32,103 bases of DNA from JAVBLG01 sp031553655. GTDB lineage: Bacteria > Desulfobacterota > Desulfovibrionia > Desulfovibrionales > Desulfovibrionaceae. The stretch lies in the NCBI GenBank assembly GCA_031553655.1, contig JAVBLG010000114.1:1-32103 (forward strand). Reading direction: 5' to 3'. The translations under genes were made by a program, and so were the position numbers. Position 1 is the first letter of the stretch, and the number at the start of each line of letters is the position of its first letter. A model generated the notes under the pieces. The model was given only the letters and a program-made list of their open reading frames with translations, made no database searches and was not told the DNA's origin. Shown here piece by piece: positions 8,655 to 15,733 of this stretch.

Positions 8655-8911
8655 GGGTGAAGTCTCCGGGTTGCTTTTGAAACGATTTGCGAATAGTTTG
8701 AATAGTCCATCATGCGAGCCTCTTCTATAAGCATTTCGTTTTTAAAATTATTCATTCGCTAATTTCATTCGCAAAATGTTCCCAACCTGTCTGCAAGCTT
8801 TTTCTGATATAATGCCGGATTCCGCGCGAACAAGGCAGCTCGGACGGTATTGTAAAAATTTCATAATATCAAACCAAAATATCGTCCGCAAGGAACACCG
8901 GAGCAGCCGCC
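8655..8911. other. Divergent intergenic region, with a possible repeat relic
   Basis: This 257-base spacer holds the divergent starts of the FUSC and BenE-like genes. I see no convincing sigma70 pair. Bases about 8755-8782 resemble, on the minus strand, the first hairpin of the 208-bp repeat found at 10613 and 15732, suggesting a degraded partial copy. Confidence 0.35.
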
Positions 8912-10093
8912 ATGCATGACACATCAGCCCGTATTATCCGTGATTTTTCATTTTCCGCCGTGGTGGCGGGCCTTCTGACCGTGATTGTATCTTATGCGGG
9001 CTCATCAGTAATCATTTTTCAGGCGGCCGATGCGGCCGGGCTTGCGCGCGAAACGACCTCGTCGTGGATATGGGCCGTGTCCATAGGCAGTGGCCTCACA
9101 GGCATCATGCTCAGTTGGCGGATGAAGACCCCGATAATTACGGCCTGGTCAACACCGGGGGCGGCTTTACTGGTGGCGGCACTGCCCACGGTGAGTTATG
9201 GCGAGGCTGTGGCAGCCTATATTGTGAGCGCGCTCATAATTATTGCCGTGGGTATTTCCGGGGCACTGGACAAGCTGGTGTCGCTCATGCCCAAAGGAGT
9301 GTGCGCGGGTCTGTTCGCCGGAATACTCTTCAATTTTGGAACCGGCATATTCACGGCCATGGGGCGAGAACCGCTAATAGCTATTGGTATGTTCGCCATT
9401 TTCCTTCTGGCCAAAAAAATATACCCGCGCTATGCCGTGCCGCTTGTAATGCTTGGGGGCATTGCCATATGCGCCGCATGCGGGGCCATTCATATGCAAA
9501 CGCTTGACTTTGCCCCGGCCGTGCCTGTTTTCACCATGCCGCAGTGGTCGGCCAGAGCCGTGTTAAGCCTGGGCCTGCCTCTGGCCCTGGTTACCTTGAC
9601 CGGGCAATACATATCGGGCATGGCCGTGCTGCACGCCTCGGGCTACAGGGTTCCGGCCAACGGCATCATGTCTGTAACCGGCCTGTTTTCCCTGGTGCTG
9701 GCCCCTTTCGGCTCGCATGCCGTCAACCTGTCTTCAATAACGGCGGCGATATGCACCGGTGAAGACGCGCACCCCGACTCGGCCCGGCGTTATACGGCCG
9801 GTCTGGCCTCGGGTGCGTTCTATCTTGTGGTAGGCACTTTCGGCTCCTCCCTGATCACGCTGTTCGCCGCCCTGCCCTCGGTATTCATATCCACGCTCGC
9901 GGGGCTGGCCCTGCTGGGCGCTTTTGCCTCCGGCATAAGCGGAGTGGTGAACGACTCGCAAAACCTCGAGGCCGGAACAGTCACTTTTCTGGCCACGGCC
10001 TCTGGCGTAACCTTTCTGGGACTGGGACCGGCCTTCTGGGGACTTGTTGCGGGCGGGCTCTCAACCGTAATTCTAAGAGCACGCAAAAAGTGA
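8912..10093 (+). CDS. benE: BenE-family benzoate/proton symporter-like transporter
   Basis: A 393-residue polytopic membrane protein with about 11-12 hydrophobic segments. It shows family markers of BenE: the early SSVIIFQAA segment, TAWSTPGAALL in the third segment region, MPKGVCAGLFAGILFNFG, and FGSHAVNLSSITAAICTGEDAHPD. The family imports benzoate or similar aromatic acids with protons. The ATG at 8912 is preceded by GGAG (8900-8903). No catabolic genes for aromatics are nearby; the divergent FUSC protein is an exporter type often linked with aromatic acids, so the pair could manage import and export, which is inference. The specific substrate is not shown. Confidence 0.88.
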   Translation: MHDTSARIIRDFSFSAVVAGLLTVIVSYAGSSVIIFQAADAAGLARETTSSWIWAVSIGSGLTGIMLSWRMKTPIITAWSTPGAALLVAALPTVSYGEAVAAYIVSALIIIAVGISGALDKLVSLMPKGVCAGLFAGILFNFGTGIFTAMGREPLIAIGMFAIFLLAKKIYPRYAVPLVMLGGIAICAACGAIHMQTLDFAPAVPVFTMPQWSARAVLSLGLPLALVTLTGQYISGMAVLHASGYRVPANGIMSVTGLFSLVLAPFGSHAVNLSSITAAICTGEDAHPDSARRYTAGLASGAFYLVVGTFGSSLITLFAALPSVFISTLAGLALLGAFASGISGVVNDSQNLEAGTVTFLATASGVTFLGLGPAFWGLVAGGLSTVILRARKK

Positions 10094-10097
10094 AGGA

Positions 10098-10451
10098 TCA
10101 CCACTCTTTAAATATGATAAACGTGGCCAAAACCATCAGGGCAAACCCAGCTATATAATTCCACCGGAGGCGCTCACCAAGGTAAAGTACGGAAAAGCCC
10201 ATAAACACACATAGCGACAGAATTTCCTGTATTGTTTTCAGTTCAACTGCGCTGAAATAGCCGAACCCCATTCTGTTGGCCGGCACTTGCAGGCAATATT
10301 CAAAAAAAGCTATGCCCCAACTGGTCAGTATGACTATAGGCAAGGACACGGAGCGGTATTTTAAATGCCCGTACCAGGCAAAGGTCATAAAAATATTGGA
10401 ACACAGCAAAAGTCCTATAGTAGCAATAGGGGTGGATAATATCTGACCCAT
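10098..10451 (-). CDS. DUF486 / DMT-family small membrane protein
   Basis: A 117-residue protein with four hydrophobic segments, matching the DUF486 family (DMT-like, EmrE-sized). Recognisable parts are TFAWYGHLKY, the SWGIAFFEYCLQVPANRMGF core and the IQEILSLCVF...YLGERLRWNY region. The start at 10451 is chosen because GAGG lies seven bases upstream; the longer frame to 10487 lacks a ribosome-binding site. It is convergent with the benE-like gene, four bases apart. A transport role is assumed from the fold; no substrate is known. Confidence 0.85.
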   Translation of the reverse strand: MGQILSTPIATIGLLLCSNIFMTFAWYGHLKYRSVSLPIVILTSWGIAFFEYCLQVPANRMGFGYFSAVELKTIQEILSLCVFMGFSVLYLGERLRWNYIAGFALMVLATFIIFKEW

Positions 10452-10612
10452 GGTAAAACCTCGACAGCATTTATATGGCGCAATCACGCCCTAAGCCGGA
10501 ATATTCTCAAGTAGAGGCGCGGTCAAACATTTTTTTTCATTTCCCGCCCCTCCCCTTGCCTGCCGGTTTGTCAATGCTTATATAGATTTTACTTTTTTGC
10601 CTGAAAATACCT

Positions 10613-10820
10613 AGAGCGTTTTGCGAATGAAATGAGCGAAATGCTCTGACGGCCCGTGCGTTGTCAGGGCCGTCCGGACACAAGGTGTCCGTAACTTAGG
10701 CGGTGAAGCCGCCGTAATAACATGCTATTCCGAGCCGCCGGAGAAAGGCGGCGCAGGACAATCAGCCTTAATTCTTAAAAAGCAGTTTCGGGTAATGGAT
10801 AATTTCAAAAGCAAAATGCT
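10613..10820 (+). repeat. 208-bp structured intergenic repeat, copy 1
   Basis: Five consecutive hairpins can be drawn: 10613-10624/10636-10647, 10648-10655/10667-10674, 10675-10681/10685-10691, 10699-10703/10709-10713 and 10734-10739/10747-10752. The element ends in GCAAAATGCT, which is nearly complementary to its own start (AGCGTTTTGC at 10615-10624). Copy 2 at 15732-15939 has exactly the same length and the same order of hairpins. It fills most of the gap between the DUF486 gene and the nitroreductase gene, ending 19 bases before the latter's start and just before its ribosome-binding site. No protein is encoded. It could be a non-autonomous mobile repeat or a structured RNA. Confidence 0.75.
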
Positions 10821-10838
10821 ATAATAAGGAGAAACAGG

Positions 10839-11441
10839 ATGAATTCCAATTTTCTGCGGGCGGTGGCCAATCGCCGTACAATGTATTCCATTTCCAATGT
10901 CAGCACGATTTCAGACGAAAATATAAAAGAAATTTTGGAAGCGGCCATCAAGAACGCCCCTTCGGCCTTCAATTCGCAAAGCAGCCGGGTTGTGCTGCTC
11001 AAAGACGCGGAACACAGGGCCATGTGGGATATGGTGCTTGAGGCGATCAAGGCCCACGTTCCCGCCGACGCCTTTGAAAAATCCAAAGAAAAAGTCGACA
11101 ATTGCTTCGCCTGCGGCTACGGCACGATAATGTTCTTTGAAGATCAAGATACTGTGGCCGATTTACAGGAAAAATTTCCGTCTTATGCCCCACAGTTTGC
11201 CCAATGGTCTGAACATCATTCGGGCATTTTGCAGTTTATTGTATGGACGGCTTTGGAAGAAGCCGGTATGGGCGCCAGCTTGCAGCACTATGCCCCGCTG
11301 ATCGAGGAAAAGGTGAAGGCCAGATGGAATCTGCCCAAAAACTGGAAACTCATCGCCCAAATGCCTTTTGGAAGACCAACCGCGCTCCCGGGTGAAAAAG
11401 AATTTATGCCTCTTGAAAAAAGATTGAGTATTTTCGGCTAA
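10839..11441 (+). CDS. Nitroreductase-family flavoprotein
   Basis: A 200-residue FMN-binding oxidoreductase of the nitroreductase family, closest in layout to the YdgI/Hbn1-like subgroup. The N-terminal FLRAVANRRTMYSIS is the FMN-contact region, followed by AIKNAPSAFNSQSSRVVLL. The middle has SGILQFIVWTALEEAGMGASLQHY and the end KLIAQMPFGRP. The ATG at 10839 is preceded by AAGGAG. These enzymes reduce nitro compounds or quinones with NAD(P)H; the physiological substrate is unknown. The gene sits between the structured repeat and a good terminator, so it is probably monocistronic. Its neighbour is the PerR-type regulator, so a redox-stress role is possible. Confidence 0.88.
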   Translation: MNSNFLRAVANRRTMYSISNVSTISDENIKEILEAAIKNAPSAFNSQSSRVVLLKDAEHRAMWDMVLEAIKAHVPADAFEKSKEKVDNCFACGYGTIMFFEDQDTVADLQEKFPSYAPQFAQWSEHHSGILQFIVWTALEEAGMGASLQHYAPLIEEKVKARWNLPKNWKLIAQMPFGRPTALPGEKEFMPLEKRLSIFG

Positions 11442-11476
11442 GAGCTGTCTCCAAATAGCGGTACCTATAACGTAAT

Positions 11477-11519
11477 TTCCCCTCCATCCGCCCATTGGGA
11501 TAGAGGGGAATACTTTTTT
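11477..11519 (+). terminator. Rho-independent terminator after the nitroreductase gene
   Basis: An 8-bp stem (11477-11484 with 11503-11510), extended by an inner ATCC/GGAT pairing, and followed by six T residues at 11514-11519. Confidence 0.8.
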
Positions 11520-11531
11520 AAAAACAGCTTA

Positions 11532-11560
11532 TTGACACAAATTAATATCTGGAGGACAAT
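11532..11560 (+). promoter_or_regulatory. Sigma70-type promoter for the Fur/PerR gene
   Basis: TTGACA at 11532-11537, 17-base spacer, GACAAT at 11555-11560 (four of six). The gene starts 24 bases downstream, with GGGGA before the ATG. No clear autoregulatory PerR box was found. Confidence 0.5.
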
Positions 11561-11583
11561 CCCAAAAAAAGGGGAATAGCCTG

Positions 11584-12027
11584 ATGGCCCGAACGCAAAC
11601 AAGAATGACGCGTCAACGCGCCATAATTCTGGAAGAATTACGCAAAACGCAAACCCACCCCACAGTGGATGAAATATACGGCATGGTGAAAAAAAGGCTG
11701 CCGAGAATCAGCCTTGGCACTGTTTACAGAAATCTTGATCTGCTGGCCGGATCGGGCGACATCATAAGAATGGAATCCGCGAGTTCGGTGAAACGCTTTG
11801 ACGGCAACACCATTCCCCACCAGCATGTGCGTTGCGTGAAATGCGGACGTATCGGCGATGTTATTCCCCCATGTAAGGAACCCGACCCGCGCAAAGTTGA
11901 AGCCAGAAATTTTATAATTACGGCCTCCAAAGTCGAATTTGAAGGCCTGTGTTCCTCCTGTGCGGCCGGAGACAATCTGGTGTCCGAAAGCGAACCGGAG
12001 GAAATCAGACATTCCATGGCTTCATAG
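11584..12027 (+). CDS. perR: Fur-family regulator, PerR-like
   Basis: A 147-residue metal-dependent repressor. The N-terminal winged helix (TRQRAIILEELRKTQTHPTVDEIY ... SLGTVYRNLDLL) is followed by the metal region PHQHVRC. Two CxxC pairs (CVKC and CSSC) would hold the structural zinc. PerR and Fur differ at few residues, so PerR is preferred on the HQHVRCVKCGRI pattern and the neighbourhood (nitroreductase, bacterioferritin, rubredoxin, cytochrome bd) rather than proven. It would sense peroxide or iron and repress oxidative-stress genes, likely including bfr downstream. The C-terminal tail after the last CxxC is acidic. Its own promoter lies at 11532. Confidence 0.85.
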   Translation: MARTQTRMTRQRAIILEELRKTQTHPTVDEIYGMVKKRLPRISLGTVYRNLDLLAGSGDIIRMESASSVKRFDGNTIPHQHVRCVKCGRIGDVIPPCKEPDPRKVEARNFIITASKVEFEGLCSSCAAGDNLVSESEPEEIRHSMAS

Positions 12028-12092
12028 CATGTTGCCGCCAAACGCCGTTTAGAGCCTCAGACGCTACTCCGACCATTGACGTCGAATTCTTG

Positions 12093-12108
12093 ATTTATAC
12101 ACATAAAT
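12093..12108. promoter_or_regulatory. Candidate AT-rich operator upstream of bfr
   Basis: A perfect inverted repeat ATTTAT-acac-ATAAAT, 60 bases upstream of the bfr -10 element. Fur/PerR operators are AT-rich palindromes, and a Fur-family gene is immediately upstream, but this does not match a full PerR consensus. Confidence 0.3.
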
Positions 12109-12144
12109 ATGCCGAATTGAGCATATTGGTTATAGATTTATTGA

Positions 12145-12173
12145 TTGCCTGTTAAAGGCTGTTGGAATATAAT
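12145..12173 (+). promoter_or_regulatory. Sigma70-type promoter for bfr-rubredoxin
   Basis: A perfect TATAAT at 12168-12173 with TTGCCT at 12145-12150 and a 17-base spacer. It lies 50 bases upstream of the bfr start. No terminator was found between bfr and the rubredoxin gene, so both are likely on this transcript. Confidence 0.55.
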
Positions 12174-12223
12174 TGGCACGGCCCTTACCATGGGCTACCA
12201 GTAATCTTCAAAGGAGAAGACAA

Positions 12224-12763
12224 ATGCCTAGTAAAGATCGCGAGGCCCGCAAGGCCACTGTTGTTGAAGCTCTCAATAAAGCCCGCTCCATGGAACTTTT
12301 CGCCATCCATCAGTATATGAACCAGCACTACTCCCTGGATGACAAGGATTATGGCGAACTGGCCGCCAATATGAAGCTTATCGCCATTGACGAAATGCGC
12401 CATGCCGAAAACTTTGCCGAAAGGATCAAAGAGCTTGGCGGCGAACCTACTGCTGAAGCGGCTCAGAAGATCACTAAGGGCCAGGCCGTTAAAGAAATGT
12501 TCAAAATTGACGCCGACACCGAAGACGACACCATTGACGAGTACAACAAACTCGCGAAAATCTGCCAGGACAACGGCGACACTATAAGCGCCAAACTTCT
12601 GGAAACCATTATGGCCGAAGAACAGGCCCACATGAACTATTTTGACAATGTTGACAATCACATAAAAACCCTGGGCGACACCTATCTTTCCAAGATAGCC
12701 GGCACGCCCGCCGACACCGGCCCTTCCAAGGGCTTTACGGTTAACGCCGCCAACGCGGGGTAA
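12224..12763 (+). CDS. bfr: Bacterioferritin (Desulfovibrio type)
   Basis: A 179-residue four-helix ferritin, strongly similar from memory to D. desulfuricans ATCC 27774 bacterioferritin, the 24-mer that holds iron-coproporphyrin III. Ferroxidase ligands are in place: E24, E57, H60, E100, E133 and H136. Met58 is in the position of the heme-ligating methionine. The ATG at 12224 has AAGGAG at 12211-12216; the upstream extension to 12173 lies over the promoter. It oxidises and stores iron in the cytoplasm. A rubredoxin gene follows after 145 bases, the same order as the described bfr/rubredoxin-2 operon. It should not be mistaken for rubrerythrin: there is no rubredoxin domain in this protein. 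Confidence 0.95.
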   Translation: MPSKDREARKATVVEALNKARSMELFAIHQYMNQHYSLDDKDYGELAANMKLIAIDEMRHAENFAERIKELGGEPTAEAAQKITKGQAVKEMFKIDADTEDDTIDEYNKLAKICQDNGDTISAKLLETIMAEEQAHMNYFDNVDNHIKTLGDTYLSKIAGTPADTGPSKGFTVNAANAG

Positions 12764-12908
12764 TCCAATACCGCTTGGCCGCGAGACATCAGGCGGCGCT
12801 GTACGGCCAACCTTAAAGCCGTCGGCGGTAGCGAGCCTTTGAACCGCCAAGCCGCGTTGATGCGACGCTGTGCGGTGGATAGATGTCGCCTGGCGCAAGG
12901 AGTTCCAA
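12764..12908 (+). other. Bfr-rubredoxin intercistronic spacer with hairpins
   Basis: The 145-base spacer contains two pairings: TTGGCC/GGCCAA around 12775-12810 and GGCGGT/ACCGCC around 12824-12847. There is no T-run. It may shape relative expression of the two genes, but no known RNA family was recognised. Confidence 0.3.
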
Positions 12909-13088
12909 ATGTCCGATAATAAAAGTATGTGGCAATGCCAGGTCAGTAATTGCGGGTATATCTACAACCCGGAAAAAGGTGATAAGAAAGGCAAAATTCC
13001 TCCGGGCACAGCCTTTGAGGATCTGCCCGAAACCTGGAAATGCCCGGTTTGTGGGGCTACCCACAAGTCTTTTAAAAAACTTGGCTAG
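12909..13088 (+). CDS. Rubredoxin-2-type rubredoxin with C-x4-C knuckle
   Basis: A 59-residue rubredoxin. The iron ligands are C10, C15, C45 and C48. The first pair is C-x4-C (CQVSNC) rather than the usual C-x2-C, while the second is the normal CPVCG. This two-residue insertion is the hallmark of D. desulfuricans rubredoxin-2. That protein is encoded with bacterioferritin and is thought to pass electrons to Bfr for iron release. The start at 12909 is set by AAGGAG at 12897-12902; upstream in-frame codons are not preceded by a site. It is followed by a strong terminator, closing the bfr operon. Confidence 0.95.
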   Translation: MSDNKSMWQCQVSNCGYIYNPEKGDKKGKIPPGTAFEDLPETWKCPVCGATHKSFKKLG

Positions 13089-13135
13089 TGCGTAAGAAAG
13101 TACTGCCTGTAAGGACAGTGTTTATTGTGAAGTTA

Positions 13136-13180
13136 ATAGCCTGAAAGGCGGGAAAATTCCGCGCCTTTCAGGCTATTTTT
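13136..13180 (+). terminator. Strong terminator of the bfr-rubredoxin operon
   Basis: A perfect 15-bp stem (13136-13150 with 13162-13176), 11-base loop and five T residues at 13176-13180. Confidence 0.9.
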
Positions 13181-13213
13181 GTTTGGATGGCCTGCCAAAA
13201 CACGGCCCGTCCC

Positions 13214-13298
13214 CTGAACTACCACTCTAAGCAATGTAAATTATACTTGTCGCTCCGTTCCAAGCCTATAATTGACATTGCTTAGAGTGGTAGTTCAG
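13214..13298. repeat. Long interrupted palindrome over the cydAB promoter region
   Basis: Arms 13214-13243 and 13269-13298 are complementary at 29 of 30 positions, including a perfect outer 24 bp, around a 25-base centre. A perfect TATAAT lies at 13267-13272, at the inner edge of the right arm, with no good -35 at normal distance. It may be an operator, an attenuating hairpin, or a short miniature inverted-repeat element inserted upstream of cydA. No target-site duplication was seen at the edges. Confidence 0.8.
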
Positions 13299-13344
13299 AG
13301 TAAGCTGGCAAATCGCATCCCTCTGCAAGACTGGAGGCAATACT

Positions 13345-14652
13345 ATGGATGTCGTTCTATTGTCGCGGCTACAATTCGCTGTAGCCGTGTTTTTCCATTT
13401 CATCTTTGTTCCGCTTACCTTGGGGCTGGCTTTGCTCATAGCCTGGATGGAAACGCGCTATGTGCTCTCCGGTGATGAAATGTGGAAAAATATGGCCAAG
13501 TTTTGGGGTAAACTGTTCCTAATCAACTTTACCCTGGGAGTAGTCACCGGAATAACCCTGGAATTTCAATTCGGCACCAACTGGTCACGCTATTCCGAAT
13601 ATGTGGGCGACATTTTCGGTTCATTGCTGGCCATTGAAGCCACAGTGGCCTTTTTTCTGGAGTCCACCTTTCTAGCCGTGTGGGTTTTCGGCTGGAACAA
13701 GGTTGGCAAAAAAATGCACCTTTTCGCCATCTGGGCTGTGGCTGTGGCCGGAAATATTTCAGCCCTGTGGATTATTCTGGCCAACGGCTGGATGCAGAAC
13801 CCGGTAGGCTATGTGCTGCGCAACGGCCGCGCCGAGCTGGACAACTTTCAGGCCGTGTTGTCCAACCCCTATGCCTGGGGACAATTTTTCCACACAATAA
13901 GTTCCTCGTGGATGCTGGCCGGCTTTTTTGTGCTGGGCGTTTCGGCCTGGCACCTCATACGCAAGAGCAATGTGGAATTTTTCCGTCGTTCTTTCTCTTT
14001 AGCCGCTCCTTTCACTCTGGTGATGGTGCTGCTGGTGGCCGTAAGCGGACATCATCAGGGCACTGTTGTGGCCAAGATTCAGCCGGTGAAGCTGGCGGCC
14101 ATGGAAGCCCAATGGGAAACCGTAAAGGGCGCGCCCATGGCTCTTTTGCTTGTGCCTGACCGGGCCAGCAAGACCAATGTGGTGGAAGAAATCAAAATTC
14201 CCGGCTTGCAAAGCTGGCTGGCCTATGGCGACACCAAGGCCGAGGTCAAGGGCCTGAAAGACTTTCCCGAAGCCGACTGGCCGCCCATAAGCAGCACCTA
14301 TTATTCATTCAGGCTCATGGCGGGCATGGGCGGTCTTTTTGTACTCCTCGCCCTGGCCGCGTTCATAGCTTCCGTGCGCAAAAAGGAAAACTTCTCCCCA
14401 CTCCTGGGTAAAGTCCTGATATGGGGCATTCCCCTGCCATATTTTGCCATAGCCTTTGGCTGGACCGTGGCCGAAGTAGGCAGACAGCCCTGGATTGTGC
14501 ATGGGCTTATGCGCACCAGCGAGGCGGTTTCTCCTGTGCCGGCATCAAGTGTGGCCGTTTCGCTTACGGCGTTCATTGTAGTTTATACCCTGCTCGGCCT
14601 TATTGATATTTATCTTCTGGCCAAGTACGCGCGCCGGGGCCCGGGATATTAA
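13345..14652 (+). CDS. cydA: Cytochrome bd ubiquinol/menaquinol oxidase subunit I
   Basis: A 435-residue, multi-helix membrane oxidase subunit carrying the hemes. Ligands can be placed by comparison with E. coli: H18 (heme b595), H183 and M325 (heme b558), E98 and E106 in the EATVAFFLE helix (proton path and heme d), and the quinol-site K249 and E254 in QPVKLAAMEAQW. The periplasmic Q-loop is short, which accounts for the length below the about 520 residues of the long form. The enzyme reduces oxygen to water with quinol and protects anaerobes from oxygen. The ATG at 13345 has GGAGG upstream. It forms a two-gene unit with cydB. Confidence 0.97.
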   Translation: MDVVLLSRLQFAVAVFFHFIFVPLTLGLALLIAWMETRYVLSGDEMWKNMAKFWGKLFLINFTLGVVTGITLEFQFGTNWSRYSEYVGDIFGSLLAIEATVAFFLESTFLAVWVFGWNKVGKKMHLFAIWAVAVAGNISALWIILANGWMQNPVGYVLRNGRAELDNFQAVLSNPYAWGQFFHTISSSWMLAGFFVLGVSAWHLIRKSNVEFFRRSFSLAAPFTLVMVLLVAVSGHHQGTVVAKIQPVKLAAMEAQWETVKGAPMALLLVPDRASKTNVVEEIKIPGLQSWLAYGDTKAEVKGLKDFPEADWPPISSTYYSFRLMAGMGGLFVLLALAAFIASVRKKENFSPLLGKVLIWGIPLPYFAIAFGWTVAEVGRQPWIVHGLMRTSEAVSPVPASSVAVSLTAFIVVYTLLGLIDIYLLAKYARRGPGY

Positions 14653-14689
14653 CAGCCGATTCAGCCCGCAACGCGGGAGGTAATGACAT

Positions 14690-15733
14690 ATGCAAATAAT
14701 ATTGGACAATCTTCCGGTCGTCTGGTTTGTATTATGGGGCCTTTTATGGGCCATATATTTCATGCTCGACGGCTTCGACTTCGGCCTGGGCATTCTCAGG
14801 CCCTTCATAGCCGACAGCGAATTTGAAAATAGAGCCATGCATAATGCGGCCGGGCCTTTCTGGGACGGCAACGAGGTGTGGCTGATCACCGCCGGAGGCG
14901 TTACCTTTGCCGCCTTCCCCAAAGCTTATGCGGTGATGTTCAGTGCCCTGTACGCCCCGTTACTCATTTTGCTTTTCGGCCTCATTTTCCGGGCCGTGGC
15001 CTTTGAGTTTCGCGGTAAAGAAGACATACCCGGATGGATAATATTCTGGGATTGGGTGCATTTTCTGGCGAATCTCATTCCGGCCGTGCTGCTTGGAGTA
15101 GCCTTTGCCAATCTTTTCATGGGCATTCCCATTGATCAGGGCGGCGTATACAAGGGCGACCTTCTCACGCTGTTGAACCCCTATGGCCTGGCCGGAGGCC
15201 TGTTCTTCACCTTCATGTTTTTGCTGCACGGGGCCTTGTGGCTGGCTATCAAGTCCACAGACAAGCTCCAGACCAAAGCCATTGCCTCCGCAATGCTGCT
15301 CTGGCCCGCGCTTTGCCTGCTGCTGGCGCTATTTTTGGTTATGACCTGGTTCAATACCAACATTTTTGCCAATTATCTGGCCTGGCCGGCTCTGGGCGTG
15401 GTGCCCGCGCTGTGCGTGCTTTCGCTTTACGGCATAAGAAGGATGTTGTTTCGGGGCCGCATTGTCATGGCTTGGGCGTGCAGCAGCGTTTTCATTGTCA
15501 GCACGACCTTTTTCGGGGTGTTGGGGATTTTCCCCAATATCATAATCTCCAGCCTCGATCCCAAATGGAGCGTTACGGCATTCAACGCGGCCTCAAGCCC
15601 GATGACTCTCAAAATTATGCTCTGCGTGGCGCTGGCGGCTGTGCCGGTGGTTTTGATATATCAGGCCTGGGTGTATAAAACCTTCTCCTTCCCCATTACG
15701 GAGAAGGAATTAGAGGACGATCACGCGTATTAG
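14690..15733 (+). CDS. cydB: Cytochrome bd oxidase subunit II
   Basis: A 347-residue membrane protein that partners CydA. The start contains the standard LWGLLWAIYFMLDGFDFGLGIL, then AGPFWDGNEVWLITAGG and AFPKAYAVMFSALY, and later the repeated hydrophobic helices of the subunit. Length is close to that of other short CydB proteins. It begins 37 bases after cydA, with GGAGG before the ATG at 14690. No CydX-type small gene was recognised after it, nor the cydCD exporter. The stop codon overlaps the first bases of the structured repeat at 15732, and a good terminator follows at 15957. Confidence 0.97.
   Translation: MQIILDNLPVVWFVLWGLLWAIYFMLDGFDFGLGILRPFIADSEFENRAMHNAAGPFWDGNEVWLITAGGVTFAAFPKAYAVMFSALYAPLLILLFGLIFRAVAFEFRGKEDIPGWIIFWDWVHFLANLIPAVLLGVAFANLFMGIPIDQGGVYKGDLLTLLNPYGLAGGLFFTFMFLLHGALWLAIKSTDKLQTKAIASAMLLWPALCLLLALFLVMTWFNTNIFANYLAWPALGVVPALCVLSLYGIRRMLFRGRIVMAWACSSVFIVSTTFFGVLGIFPNIIISSLDPKWSVTAFNAASSPMTLKIMLCVALAAVPVVLIYQAWVYKTFSFPITEKELEDDHAY

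Noticed and set aside
10452..10487. Longer start for the DUF486 protein
   Set aside because: No ribosome-binding site for the upstream start; the internal ATG has GAGG and gives the family length.
11444..11455. Twelve-base match GCTGTCTCCAAA also at 30126-30137, possibly an insertion-sequence end
   Set aside because: Too short, no partner end and no target duplication nearby; it could be chance.
12174..12190. Sigma54-like site (TGGCAC-N5-TTAC) before bfr
   Set aside because: The near-invariant GC of the -12 element is AC here, and a perfect sigma70 -10 element overlaps it.
12224..12763. Rubrerythrin as the identity of this di-iron protein
   Set aside because: The ligands and the heme methionine position match bacterioferritin, and there is no fused rubredoxin domain.
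13122..13140. Rex half-site (TTGTGAA) near cydA
   Set aside because: Only one half is present, and it lies upstream of the rubredoxin terminator rather than at the cyd promoter.
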